From Paenibacillus contaminans (GTDB lineage Bacteria; Bacillota; Bacilli; Paenibacillales; NBRC-103111): a DNA stretch of 64,000 bases. Under the pieces are notes generated by a model, which ran no database searches, was not told where the DNA came from, and was given only the letters and a program-made list of their open reading frames with translations. Below, in pieces: positions 55,381 to 63,979 of this stretch. Every line of letters begins with the position of its first letter. Within the stretch, counting starts at the first letter, position 1. Position numbers and translations under genes: made by a program. The stretch spans positions 310,001-374,000 of the forward strand of contig NZ_QMFB01000005.1 of assembly GCF_003285015.1 (NCBI RefSeq), read 5' to 3'.

Positions 55381-56208
55381 ATGAACAAACGTTCGCTCGC
55401 CGCCATGGCGCTTCTTATATCCGTCAGCTTGCTTAGCGCCTGCGGCAAAGATAAAGCCCCGGCCGGTTCGCCGGCACCGTCTGCGAGCCCCTCGGCCGCC
55501 GCATCCCAATCGCCGACCGCGAAACCGACGCCGACCGCCGGCTCCCCTTCGGCTTCGTCGTCCGTTTCGCCGAGCGCCAAACCTAGCGCCACCCCGGGCA
55601 AAAACGATGGCGTTCAGGTCATCGCCAAACCGGAAAGCATCACGGTGCTCGTAAACAAGCAAAATATGCTGCCCGACAATTACAATCCGACCGATCTCGT
55701 TTATCCGGACATCCCGTTTACGTTCAAAGAAAAGCTTGAGAAACGCAAAATGCGCAAGGAAGCGGCGGAAGCGATCGAACAGCTTTTTGCCGGCGCCAAG
55801 AAAGACGACATCAGCTTAGCCGGCGTTTCGGCTTACCGGTCGCATGCCACCCAAACGTCGCTGTTTAACAGCTACGTCAAAAAGGATGGCTTGGAGAAAG
55901 CGAAAACATACAGCGCCGTGCCGGGAACGAGCGAGCACGAGACCGGGCTTGCCATCGACGTTAGCGGAAGCGACGGTAAATGTGCCGCTCAGGACTGCTT
56001 CGGCGGAACGAAGGAAGCCAAATGGCTGGCCGAGCATGCGCATGAGTACGGCTTTATTATCCGCTATCCGAAAGGAAAAGATAAAATTACCGGTTACCAG
56101 TATGAGCCATGGCATATCCGCTATGTAGGCACGAAAATGGCCAAAGAGATCGCGGACAAAGGGAGCACGCTGGAAGAACATTTAAATGCCGTACCCGTGT
56201 CCAAGTAA
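55381..56208 (+). CDS. M15 family D-alanyl-D-alanine carboxypeptidase lipoprotein (VanY type)
   Basis: About 275 residues. Lipobox LLSAC after a short signal, a Ser/Pro/Ala/Lys tether to about residue 80, then the zinc peptidase domain with SAYRSHATQTSLFN, SEHETGLAIDVSG (first His and Asp) and EPWHIRYVG (second His). Trims D-Ala from wall peptides at the outer face. Three ATGs lie in a row (55375, 55378, 55381); the third is 8 nt from GGAGG and is preferred. Confidence 0.9.
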   Translation: MNKRSLAAMALLISVSLLSACGKDKAPAGSPAPSASPSAAASQSPTAKPTPTAGSPSASSSVSPSAKPSATPGKNDGVQVIAKPESITVLVNKQNMLPDNYNPTDLVYPDIPFTFKEKLEKRKMRKEAAEAIEQLFAGAKKDDISLAGVSAYRSHATQTSLFNSYVKKDGLEKAKTYSAVPGTSEHETGLAIDVSGSDGKCAAQDCFGGTKEAKWLAEHAHEYGFIIRYPKGKDKITGYQYEPWHIRYVGTKMAKEIADKGSTLEEHLNAVPVSK

Positions 56209-56242
56209 AAGCGAAAGCGGTCGATCGGCCGCAGCAGCACCC

Positions 56243-56290
56243 AAATACGCTTCCAAGACACTGGTAAAGTTGGTGGAAGCGTATTTGTTT
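56243..56290 (+). terminator. Terminator after the carboxypeptidase gene; related to the hairpin inside the MITE
   Basis: AAATACGCTTCCA pairs with TGGAAGCGTATTT around 18 nt, followed by GTTTG. The arms and the loop (CACTGGTAAAGTTGG) closely match the hairpin at 43814-43859 (CACTATTAAAGTGG), so this hairpin is a dispersed repeat. Confidence 0.65.
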
Positions 56291-56388
56291 GCCGATTCGG
56301 CATTATTAAGCGACAACAGATGGGCATGAAAATGGAAATGACTGTCGGGATAGCTCCGTTCATGCCCTGCTCTGGGTCTTGATGGAAA

Positions 56389-56565
56389 AACTACAGCTAA
56401 TTTCGCTTAAAACATGAAAAATCGGCATTTTGATGGAAAAACTACATGTATTTTCATTGATTTCATCCATAATAGCTGAAACGGATAAAATCAACTGCAG
56501 ATTTTCCATCTAGTTTGTTCAGAAGCCGCGAAATCCGGAAAATAGATGTACATTTTCCAGTTACT
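56389..56565. repeat. Intergenic mosaic of short direct and inverted repeats
   Basis: GATGGAAAAACTACA occurs twice (near 56380 and 56433), GATTTTCCATC appears inverted near 56500, and GGAAAATAGATGTACATTTTCC forms a palindrome near 56537. No gene is visible from 56291 to 56694. Confidence 0.5.
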
Positions 56566-56694
56566 ATACCACTTGAAGGGAAAGAAGCTCGTTATGGGTA
56601 GCCTCTTTGCTGGTGAATACGCCAAAGCCCGAAGTCCTTTGCGGATAGGCTTCATTGGTATTCCCCCTACCGTCCAAAGAGCAAAGCACTACAT

Positions 56695-57024
56695 CTATGC
56701 GATCGGCGTACCGTTCGCCACCTCTTCGTCGAGACGGAGCAGTACAACGTCACCTTCACCCGGCACGCCGCCCAGCACCAATACTTCGGATACGAAGCCG
56801 GCAATACGGCGCGGCGGAAAGTTGACTACCGCAACAACCTGCCGTCCGACAAGCGTTTCCGGCTCATACCTCTTCGTTATTTGCGCGCTTGATTTTTTGA
56901 TACCCAATTCGCCGAAATCGATCTCCAGCTTGATCGCCGGAATTCTTGCCTCAGGAAACGGCTCGGCTTTCAGCACCGTACCGATGCGCATATCCAGCTT
57001 CATGAAATCCTCGATAACTGCCAC
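56695..57024 (-). CDS. csaA: CsaA, tRNA-binding-domain chaperone
   Basis: About 109 residues with an OB fold: [81 protein letters not shown]. CsaA-type proteins bind tRNA-like ligands and act as export chaperones. The start is GTG at 57024, 8 nt after AGGAG; the longer frame upstream overlaps the SulP end region. Confidence 0.88.
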   Translation of the reverse strand: MAVIEDFMKLDMRIGTVLKAEPFPEARIPAIKLEIDFGELGIKKSSAQITKRYEPETLVGRQVVAVVNFPPRRIAGFVSEVLVLGGVPGEGDVVLLRLDEEVANGTPIA

Positions 57025-57111
57025 TTTACTCGCTCCTGTCCCAACTTGATCATTTTTAGCTATGATAAATCGTGGAAAGCAGGTTTGCAACTCTTCCACC
57101 CGTACAGCCCC

Positions 57112-58824
57112 TCACTTTACTTCCGATAAAGCCGCACATTCGCGAAAAGCCATATGCTTGCAGCCCAAGCATTTTTGCCGGTCCAGCTTCGTAATGGCAT
57201 AATCGATCGCTTCGCCGGTATGCTCGAAAAAGTGCTCCGGCCCGATCCGTTCGTACAAACCCGTTCTTTGCAAAACCTCTTTCGGCTGGGGCCGCACGCC
57301 CGATACGAGAACAATGCCGCCGTTCTTCTGGAAATCCTTCACCACGTTGGCCAAATTCGACTCGCCTGTCGTGTCCATGAACGGCACCTTCCCCATTCTT
57401 AGAAGCAGGATACCCGGCCGATAAGAAATCGTGCGCATAATGGAATGCTCGAACATTGCCGCAGCGCCGAAAAATAAAGCCCCATCCACCGTAAAAATGG
57501 CGATTTGCGGACAATCATGCCGGTCGTTCACGACGTGCGGCGCTACCTTCGCATGCTTGGAGGCCGGATCCGGCAAAACCTTAGCGACCGTTAGCATATC
57601 GCTCATTCGTTTGACGAATAGGACCGCCGCCAGAACCAAGCCGACCTCAACCGCCGTCGTCAGATCCGTCAACACCGTCAGAAAAAACGTGATCAGCAAA
57701 ATGGCCGAATCTCCCGTTCTCGTCTTGAGCACATGGATAAAAGACTTTCGTTCGCTCATATTCCATGCTACGACCATCAAAATTGGCGCCATGCCAGCCA
57801 GCGGAATGGCCGAGGCAAACGGAGCGAACAGCAGCAGCACGATCAGCACGACGACGCCGTGAATCATGCCCGAAACGGGGCTGGCCGCACCGCTCTTAAT
57901 ATTCGTAGCCGTCCTCGCGATCGCGCCGGTAGCCGGAATCCCGCCGAATAACGGCGTAACGATGTTGGCGATCCCTTGCCCGATCAGTTCCCGGTTGCTG
58001 TTGTGGCGTTGTCCCGTCATGCCGTCGGCGACTACGGCAGATAAGAGCGATTCGATGCCCCCGAGCATCGCAATGACAAAAGCCGGCTGAATAAGCGTCA
58101 TCATCCGGTCCAGCGTGATGTCCGGCAAATGAAAACCCGGAAGCGTACTCGGAATGGCGCCGTACGTCGAGCCGATCGTCGCGACCTTGCCGTCAAAAAA
58201 CAAAACCGCAACGATACTCGACACGACAAGTCCGATGAGCGAGCCGGGCAGCTTCGGCAAAAAACGCGGCGTCGCCAAAATGATCGCAAGGCTGATAAGG
58301 GCCGTGATGACGCTGTACGGATTGATCCCCGTCAGGTGCATGCCGATCTCCTTCATGTTGGCAAGAAACCTTTCGTGCTTGGGAATGTCGGTCAGCCCTA
58401 TGAAGCTCCCGATTTGCCCGGAGAAAATGATGACTGCTATTCCGGAGGTAAAGCCGATCGTAACCGGACGCGGAATAAATTTAATAAGCGCCCCCAGCTT
58501 GAAAATCCCCATCAGCACAAGCATCAGCCCTGCCAAAATCCCTGCGATCAGTAGGTTTTCATACCCGTATTGCATGACGATCGCAAATAGAATAGGCACG
58601 AACGCTCCCGTCGGCCCCCCGATCTGATACCTCGAGCCGCCGAGCAGCGAGATGAGAAAGCCGGCGATAATCGTGGTATATATGCCGTACTGGGGATTTA
58701 CTCCCGCCGCAATGGCAAAAGCCATTCCAAGCGGAATGGCGATAATACCGACGATAAGTCCGGATAACAAGTCTCGGCGAAAATAATTGGCGTCATAGCC
58801 TTCAAATCTTCCCCGCAGCATCAT
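57112..58824 (-). CDS. SulP-family anion transporter with STAS domain and Cys-rich tail
   Basis: 570 residues. SulP membrane domain with about 10-14 spans (GLIVGIIAIPLGMAFAIAAG, GPTGAFVPILFAIVMQYG, LGGIESLLSAVVADGMTG), a C-terminal STAS domain (IAIFTVDGALFFGAA, PFMDTTGESNL) and a short tail with CLGCKHMAFREC. Imports sulfate, bicarbonate or a related anion. Regulated by the ArsR operator at 58844. Confidence 0.88.
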   Translation of the reverse strand: MMLRGRFEGYDANYFRRDLLSGLIVGIIAIPLGMAFAIAAGVNPQYGIYTTIIAGFLISLLGGSRYQIGGPTGAFVPILFAIVMQYGYENLLIAGILAGLMLVLMGIFKLGALIKFIPRPVTIGFTSGIAVIIFSGQIGSFIGLTDIPKHERFLANMKEIGMHLTGINPYSVITALISLAIILATPRFLPKLPGSLIGLVVSSIVAVLFFDGKVATIGSTYGAIPSTLPGFHLPDITLDRMMTLIQPAFVIAMLGGIESLLSAVVADGMTGQRHNSNRELIGQGIANIVTPLFGGIPATGAIARTATNIKSGAASPVSGMIHGVVVLIVLLLFAPFASAIPLAGMAPILMVVAWNMSERKSFIHVLKTRTGDSAILLITFFLTVLTDLTTAVEVGLVLAAVLFVKRMSDMLTVAKVLPDPASKHAKVAPHVVNDRHDCPQIAIFTVDGALFFGAAAMFEHSIMRTISYRPGILLLRMGKVPFMDTTGESNLANVVKDFQKNGGIVLVSGVRPQPKEVLQRTGLYERIGPEHFFEHTGEAIDYAITKLDRQKCLGCKHMAFRECAALSEVK

Positions 58825-58843
58825 TCGTAACCCTTCTTTTCAT

Positions 58844-58864
58844 ATATTTGATTATTTGAATATA
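58844..58864 (-). promoter_or_regulatory. ArsR-type operator A in front of SulP
   Basis: The minus strand matches TCARATWWTCARAT (TCAAATAATCAAAT) with the flank TATAT. It lies just downstream of the -10 (58870-58875) of a promoter with a perfect TTGACA -35 (58894-58899) at 18-bp spacing, so bound repressor would block transcription start. The flanking arms CATATATT and AATATATG are perfectly inverted (58841-58866). Confidence 0.7.
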
Positions 58865-58917
58865 TGGAGAATATACACCCGACAATTTGTCCTTGTCAAT
58901 GCTATTTTCATCCTCAA

Positions 58918-58964
58918 AAAAGAACCCCCATTTCCGATTGTCTGCGGAATTGGAGGCTCTTTGC
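58918..58964 (-). terminator. Terminator after the ArsR gene
   Basis: The minus strand shows an AGAGCCTCCAATTCCG-type arm pairing with CGGAAATGGGGGTTCT, followed by a run of six Ts, 23 bp after the ArsR stop. Confidence 0.75.
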
Positions 58965-58986
58965 GCAATAACCGGCGCCGGCTTGC

Positions 58987-59313
58987 TTATTCATTTCTCA
59001 TATTTTCCAATAACGATATGGCATCGACCAAATGATTGTCGAAAATTTGCCGGGCAACCGTAAGCAGATCCTTAATAAGCGGATCCCGAAGCGAATAAAT
59101 AACGGAAGTGCCCTCTTTCGTGCCGCTGACTACGTTCTTATTGCGAAGCACGGCCAACTGCTGCGATACGGCGGAGCCTTCGCTCCCCAGAATCGCCTGG
59201 AGCTCGTTGACATTTTTATCTCCTTCGCACAGCACTTCTAGAATTCGAATGCGCATCGGATGAGCCAAGGCTTTAAAAAACTCCGATTTAAACTGCTGGA
59301 TTTCACGATTCAT
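58987..59313 (-). CDS. ArsR/SmtB-family transcriptional repressor
   Basis: 108 residues, winged helix: ALAHPMRIRILEVLCEG, then VNELQAILGSEGSAVSQQLAVLRN (recognition helix) and VIYSLRDPLIKDL. One Cys only (LCEG), so the sensor is not an obvious two-Cys metal or thiol site. ATG 59313 with AAGGGG 9 nt upstream. It has operator B in its promoter (autoregulation) and probably controls SulP and the Cys-rich gene. Confidence 0.88.
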   Translation of the reverse strand: MNREIQQFKSEFFKALAHPMRIRILEVLCEGDKNVNELQAILGSEGSAVSQQLAVLRNKNVVSGTKEGTSVIYSLRDPLIKDLLTVARQIFDNHLVDAISLLENMRNE

Positions 59314-59329
59314 CTGCCCAAGCCCCTTA

Positions 59330-59350
59330 AAATCTGAAAATCTGAATATA
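59330..59350 (-). promoter_or_regulatory. ArsR-type operator B (autoregulation)
   Basis: Minus strand TCAGATTTTCAGAT with the TATAT flank fits TCARATWWTCARAT, the same pattern as operators A and C. It ends 17 bp before the ArsR start. Confidence 0.65.
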
Positions 59351-59380
59351 CAGAATATAATACCACATCGGGGATGCGAG

Positions 59381-59436
59381 TTGTAAAACAAACCTTTCTA
59401 TGCATATAATACAGGTATATTCAAATAATCAGATAT
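59381..59436 (+). promoter_or_regulatory. Promoter and ArsR-type operator C of the Cys-rich gene
   Basis: TTGTAA (59381-59386) and a perfect TATAAT (59405-59410) are separated by 18 bp; operator TCAAATAATCAGAT lies immediately after the -10 (59416-59436), where a repressor would block initiation. Operators A and C differ at one base over 21. Confidence 0.7.
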
Positions 59437-59477
59437 TTATCCACTGCCCGCTCGGGGTCAAAGTGAGGTGTGACGGC

Positions 59478-60056
59478 ATGTCAGGTTCATTGAAATCATT
59501 CCAACCGAAGGAGCCCTTGCATCTAGTAACCAAGCATCAAGCAATCGATGCCGGTCTCGATTATCTCCACGGGGCCGGGGCCGATTTTATATGCAAAGTT
59601 TGCATTCCTAGCGGCGGTTCCTGCTGCACGGGCTGCTCTTTTTTGAACAACGGCGTCGGCTGCCAGCAGCGGAACACGAGCTGTACGGCTTGGTTATGCG
59701 GGTTTTTAAAATATATTTTCTACGAAGCGGGCTTGATCACGGAATGGGAGAGCTTCTGGGATCAGGTGCCGGGGCAGCAGTTCCGGGAGGACACGACTCC
59801 GCCGTCCTTCGTCGTTGACAGGATGCTGGAATCGCCGAAAATCCGTTTTTTATCCGAAGCGTTCGCCGAGGATTTGAAGGAGCAAATCGCTATTAACTAC
59901 CCGTATTGGGTGCTTGAAATCAAAGAAACGCTCGACCGTTACGTCGACATGCTGATGGATTATACCGATCCGGAGATCAAAAGAAAAATCGAGAAAAAGC
60001 TGCGTTACGTTTTAAAAGATTTCAAAAATCTTCAGCTTGCATTGGAAATGCTGTAA
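59478..60056 (+). CDS. Cys-rich protein of unknown function in the ArsR regulon
   Basis: 192 residues. Residues about 40-80 hold a dense cysteine cluster: CKVC, then GSCCTGC, GVGCQ, SCTAWLCGF, looking like a metal or Fe-S site. The rest is helical with many Glu/Lys. No known enzyme family recognised. ATG 59478 is 7 nt after GAGGTG; the longer frame begins in the promoter and is rejected. Its promoter contains operator C, so it is probably coinduced with SulP. Confidence 0.7.
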   Translation: MSGSLKSFQPKEPLHLVTKHQAIDAGLDYLHGAGADFICKVCIPSGGSCCTGCSFLNNGVGCQQRNTSCTAWLCGFLKYIFYEAGLITEWESFWDQVPGQQFREDTTPPSFVVDRMLESPKIRFLSEAFAEDLKEQIAINYPYWVLEIKETLDRYVDMLMDYTDPEIKRKIEKKLRYVLKDFKNLQLALEML

Positions 60057-60064
60057 ATCAGCTG

Positions 60065-60649
60065 TCAGGCCGCCCCGAATACTTGACGGTTGGAGAAATA
60101 ATAGGTGAACGCCGCGACGAAAAAGATCGTGACCATGGAGTAGAGCGTACGCTGCGTGCCTATAACCGATATTCCGGTCAGCAGAACGATAAAATCGATG
60201 ACAAATATAAGGACTGCCGTCGGGATGCCGTTGCGCATCGACAGCATGAAGGCCAGCAAGTCGGTTCCCCCGGTATTGATGCCGTAGGCTAGCATTAAGC
60301 CGATGCCGGTTCCGATCAGGGCGCCTCCGTAAATCGCGTGAAGCATGATGGGGAGCGACAGCAGCTCGCTCAGCGGACTAAGTACATCGATCAAATAGGA
60401 AGAGATGAGAAAACCCGCGACGCTGCGCAAAAACAGCGATTTTTGATGAAGAAAAGCGAATAGAAAGATCGGCAAACTGGCAAAAATAATGCTGATCCCC
60501 GGTTTGAAGCCGAAAAAATATTTCATCAGAAGCCCGATTCCGATCATCCCCCCGTCAAGGAGCTTGTACGGAACGAGAAACAAATCGACCCCAACCGCGA
60601 CGGCCAAGCTCCCGCTAACGACCGCAAGCGTCTTTGGCAATAACGACAT
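60065..60649 (-). CDS. YitT-like membrane protein
   Basis: 194 residues with five to six hydrophobic spans; marker LDGGMIGIGLLMKYFFGFKPG and YGINTGGTDLLAFMLS. The family is widespread and poorly understood. It lacks the extra soluble domain (DUF2179) of many relatives. Confidence 0.8.
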   Translation of the reverse strand: MSLLPKTLAVVSGSLAVAVGVDLFLVPYKLLDGGMIGIGLLMKYFFGFKPGISIIFASLPIFLFAFLHQKSLFLRSVAGFLISSYLIDVLSPLSELLSLPIMLHAIYGGALIGTGIGLMLAYGINTGGTDLLAFMLSMRNGIPTAVLIFVIDFIVLLTGISVIGTQRTLYSMVTIFFVAAFTYYFSNRQVFGAA

Positions 60650-60790
60650 TCATGATCCCCCCGCGCAGCACACTTGTCCTTTGTCATTATATGCGCAGGG
60701 CTTTGGGTTCCATGTCACAAACTAAAACTCGAGGTTTTCTTTATTAGACGCTGTCCCATCCTCAACAATCCGTTAACCGTCCTCAAATGA

Positions 60791-62428
60791 CTAATCAACG
60801 GCCCTGCCCGTCCAGCGGACACAAACGATCGTGCGGTCGTCCTCGGGCTCCGAGCCGGCCCCGTGAGGGAGCTTTTCCATCAATTCGCGAAGCTGCTCGT
60901 CCAGCGGCATGCTGCCGTCCGTTTCCGAGAGCCGGCGCTCCCATTCGTCGAAGCCGTAAATCGTGCCGTCGGCATGCAGCGATTCGACGACGCCGTCGGA
61001 GTACATGATGAGCCGGTCGCCGGCTGCAAGCTTGTACTCCTCATGCAAATAACGCTCCTCTTCGTCTACGCCAAGCGGCATGGATGAGACCGGAAGCTCC
61101 TTCACTTCCCCGCTGTCGCTGACGACATAGGGGGCTAGATGCCCAGCGCTCGCATAATGCAGCCTCCCGATATCCAGCTCGATGAAAGCTAGGCCGGCTG
61201 TTACGAGCATTTCCCCTTGCAGCGTCTCCACAATTCTGCGGTTCAGCCTGCTGAGCACCTCGCCGGGCGTCCCTCCGCTTCTCACTTCCAGACGAAACAA
61301 CGCCAAAACCGACGACATGATCAGCGCAGCCGGCATCCCCTTGCCGATCACATCCCCGACGAGTACGGCCAATCTCCGTTCATCGAGCTTCATCCAATCA
61401 TAGAAGTCGCCGCCCGTCTCCAAGCTTTGCTCGCATAACGCCGAGCAGAGGAAGGTGCCGTCTCCCTGCAGCGGCGGCGGCAGCAGCTTTTGCTGAACGC
61501 TTGCGGCAAGACGAAGCTCCTTCGTCAAATCCTCGTACGCTTTTTCGGTATGTGCCTGCAGCTCGTTGAACGCCTCGGCAAGACGCCCCGATTCGTCCAA
61601 CGACACGATCGGTATTTTACGGGGGACGCCGCGCTTCTCTGCCTGCAATGCGAACAACCGCCCGGTCAGCAGCCGAACCTCCCGGCGAAATTGCAGCAGC
61701 GGCAGCAGCAAACTCCCCAATCCGAAAAAGAAAGAAACGCCTGCGACGACCACAAGCTGGTTGAAATCGAGAGGCTCGCCGCTGAATGTTTTTTCGGCTA
61801 TCGTTTGCAGTAGCGAAAGGATCGTTAGCAGCAAACAAGAGAAAAACGTCAGCAGCAGCATCCGTTGAAACGATTTGCCGGGTTGATCGGGCAATTTGAC
61901 GGCGTTTAGCCGCATCAGGAAAGGACGCAGGCTGGCTCGGCTGCTGGTGTACAGCAAAACGGCGAGCATAAGCGCAAGGCTAAGCTCGTGAAGCATGGTC
62001 GTGAGCAAATACCATCGTTCTTCCGAAGAACGGAGTAAATGTCCGAACCCTTCGGCGCCGTAATCGAATACATGAAACGCAATCGTAAAAAACACCGAAA
62101 TCCCCATAATGGCCCAAAATATGTCCACGGGAAAACGGAGCAGCCTGCGAAACGCTTCCTCTCCCGATACGTTCGACTTCCGGCCGTTCGCATAGGCGAT
62201 TATTTTCCGCAGACGATACCAGGTAAAGAGGAGAAGCATAAGCACGAAAAGCAGAACGGATATAAGCAGAAAAGGAATCGTCGTGTACAGCATTTCTTCA
62301 AGCCGGATTTGAAGCCCGTATAGATTCGTGAACATGATGAAGCTTATCCCTGCAAAAAGCGAGAGCGAATAAAGCCCAAAAAAACGCAGCATTAACGAGC
62401 CTTCTTTTCCCGTTCCCTCCTTGTTCAC
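60791..62428 (-). CDS. SpoIIE-type PP2C serine phosphatase with membrane anchor
   Basis: About 545 residues: membrane-spanning N-terminus with about six spans, HAMP-like linker near residue 270-310, then a PP2C (SpoIIE) phosphatase domain whose metal-binding motifs GGDFYDW, VGDVIGKGM and MYSDGVVES are intact. Dephosphorylates partner proteins such as anti-sigma-factor antagonists in a partner-switching pathway; the target is unknown. GTG 62428 follows GGGGGAAGGGC; ATG 62392 is an alternative start. Confidence 0.88.
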   Translation of the reverse strand: MNKEGTGKEGSLMLRFFGLYSLSLFAGISFIMFTNLYGLQIRLEEMLYTTIPFLLISVLLFVLMLLLFTWYRLRKIIAYANGRKSNVSGEEAFRRLLRFPVDIFWAIMGISVFFTIAFHVFDYGAEGFGHLLRSSEERWYLLTTMLHELSLALMLAVLLYTSSRASLRPFLMRLNAVKLPDQPGKSFQRMLLLTFFSCLLLTILSLLQTIAEKTFSGEPLDFNQLVVVAGVSFFFGLGSLLLPLLQFRREVRLLTGRLFALQAEKRGVPRKIPIVSLDESGRLAEAFNELQAHTEKAYEDLTKELRLAASVQQKLLPPPLQGDGTFLCSALCEQSLETGGDFYDWMKLDERRLAVLVGDVIGKGMPAALIMSSVLALFRLEVRSGGTPGEVLSRLNRRIVETLQGEMLVTAGLAFIELDIGRLHYASAGHLAPYVVSDSGEVKELPVSSMPLGVDEEERYLHEEYKLAAGDRLIMYSDGVVESLHADGTIYGFDEWERRLSETDGSMPLDEQLRELMEKLPHGAGSEPEDDRTIVCVRWTGRAVD

Positions 62429-62503
62429 GCCCTTCCCCCTCTCTTCTTTCCTTAATCCGTCCGTTTCTCACACGCTTGTCCTTCAAACGCTCCCTGCCGC
62501 CGT

Positions 62504-63979
62504 CTACGTACGGTGCCGCAGTTCGGCCGTAACCGCCGGACGACCTTTTGAAGCGCCTTCACCGCTCCGGGCAAAAACGAACCGGCTTCCCGGCTCCACG
62601 GAAATATACGCCGGAGGAATCGGACCGGCCGGCGCATATCCGAGAAGAGGGCTATTCCATGATGCCGATTGCGCGGCATCGATCCCGCGCGCCCCGTCCG
62701 AGCAGCACAGCGTAAAGTCTCCCAATGCTCCCGCTTCGACGGCGCCCGTACGCGCATCGACCATGCACAGGCCTACTGCCGCAGGCATCCCGGCCGGAAG
62801 CGCGTCGGTAAAATGGCTGCGAAGCCGCTCCAGAACATCGCCGGCGCTTCCGCCGCTGCGAACCTCCGCACGGACAAGCACAAGAAGCGCGGAAATGACC
62901 AGCGCCGCAGACATTCCGCTCCCCTGGACGCTGCCTACCACCAAAGCCGTTCTATCTTCATCAAGGGGAATCGCATCGTACAAATCGCCCGTTGCCTCCC
63001 CGGCGTCTTGTACGGCAAACGATACGGCCAACGAAGGAAGCATCAGCTCCCGCTCCGGCAAAAGCTGACGAAGCACGCCCCCTGCTAACCGAACGTCTTT
63101 TTCCATTTGTTCATATTCGAGGTTCAGCCGCGTTTGCAGCGCATTAAACGCCGAAGCAAGCTTCCCCGTCTCGTCGCCGGCCGCGAGCGGAATACTCCGA
63201 AGCAATTCCTCGCGCGGCTTATGCAGCAATCTGCGCAATTCCCCGACGATCCCGTTCAATTCTTTAAAAAATACGCGCGCCACCGTTACGAACAACACCG
63301 TCCCAAGCCCTGCCGCAGCCAATACAATCGTCATAAAAACGCCTATTTCAAGCGGAAGGCCTTCCGCAGACCGGTCGTATGCATACCAAATGATCCGTAT
63401 CCCCGCAAACGCAACAACGCAGCAAAAGGAAACGGCCAGCGGCCGAACGAAGGTATAAAAACGCACATCAGGCATTTCCGTAGTTTGGAGTTTTCTGGCA
63501 TAACGCCGGAGCAGCAGCTGCAGCAGGCAATAATGCGCTAATCCGAGCAAAAGCATAGTAGAGAGGTTAAAAAGCGTGCTTTTGCCATATTCCAGCCAAA
63601 AATCGCTTTCCGCAGCTCCCGCCGACCTGCTTCTGATAAATTGCGCCAGCTGCGAAACGGCCGTGCCGTAAGCGGCAACAATTACGAACGCCTCGGCGGG
63701 AAACCGGTTTAAGCGGTTCCATAACCCGGCCGGACTCCCCTTGCTTCCCATGGCCAACCAGCGGCGTACGGGTCCCAGACGAACATACGCATAAGCGAAC
63801 AATATAATCAATAGCCCCGAATAACCGATGACGGCAGCCAGTGCGCTGATCCACGCCTCTTCGCGGGAGAATCGGGAAATGTACGCATTGGATAAAAAGG
63901 TGCCCCCGCCCCCCGCCGCAGCGATACTTATAAAAATAGTCGACAATTTTCGCAACAGCACATAGTCCGCACGAATCAA
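62504..63979 (-). CDS. SpoIIE-type phosphatase paralogue with degraded active site
   Basis: 491 residues, similar layout to its neighbour: N-terminal spans, HAMP-like segment and PP2C fold. The metal motifs are altered: TGDLYDA keeps the first Asp, but the second motif reads VGSVQGSGM (Asp to Ser) and the third reads ARSGEGAS where the active paralogue has MYSDGVVE. It is therefore probably catalytically dead and may act as a sensor, decoy or regulator of the active neighbour. The TTG start at 63979 has AGGGAG 7 nt upstream. The gene is complete in the window. Confidence 0.82.
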   Translation of the reverse strand: MIRADYVLLRKLSTIFISIAAAGGGGTFLSNAYISRFSREEAWISALAAVIGYSGLLIILFAYAYVRLGPVRRWLAMGSKGSPAGLWNRLNRFPAEAFVIVAAYGTAVSQLAQFIRSRSAGAAESDFWLEYGKSTLFNLSTMLLLGLAHYCLLQLLLRRYARKLQTTEMPDVRFYTFVRPLAVSFCCVVAFAGIRIIWYAYDRSAEGLPLEIGVFMTIVLAAAGLGTVLFVTVARVFFKELNGIVGELRRLLHKPREELLRSIPLAAGDETGKLASAFNALQTRLNLEYEQMEKDVRLAGGVLRQLLPERELMLPSLAVSFAVQDAGEATGDLYDAIPLDEDRTALVVGSVQGSGMSAALVISALLVLVRAEVRSGGSAGDVLERLRSHFTDALPAGMPAAVGLCMVDARTGAVEAGALGDFTLCCSDGARGIDAAQSASWNSPLLGYAPAGPIPPAYISVEPGSRFVFARSGEGASKGRPAVTAELRHRT

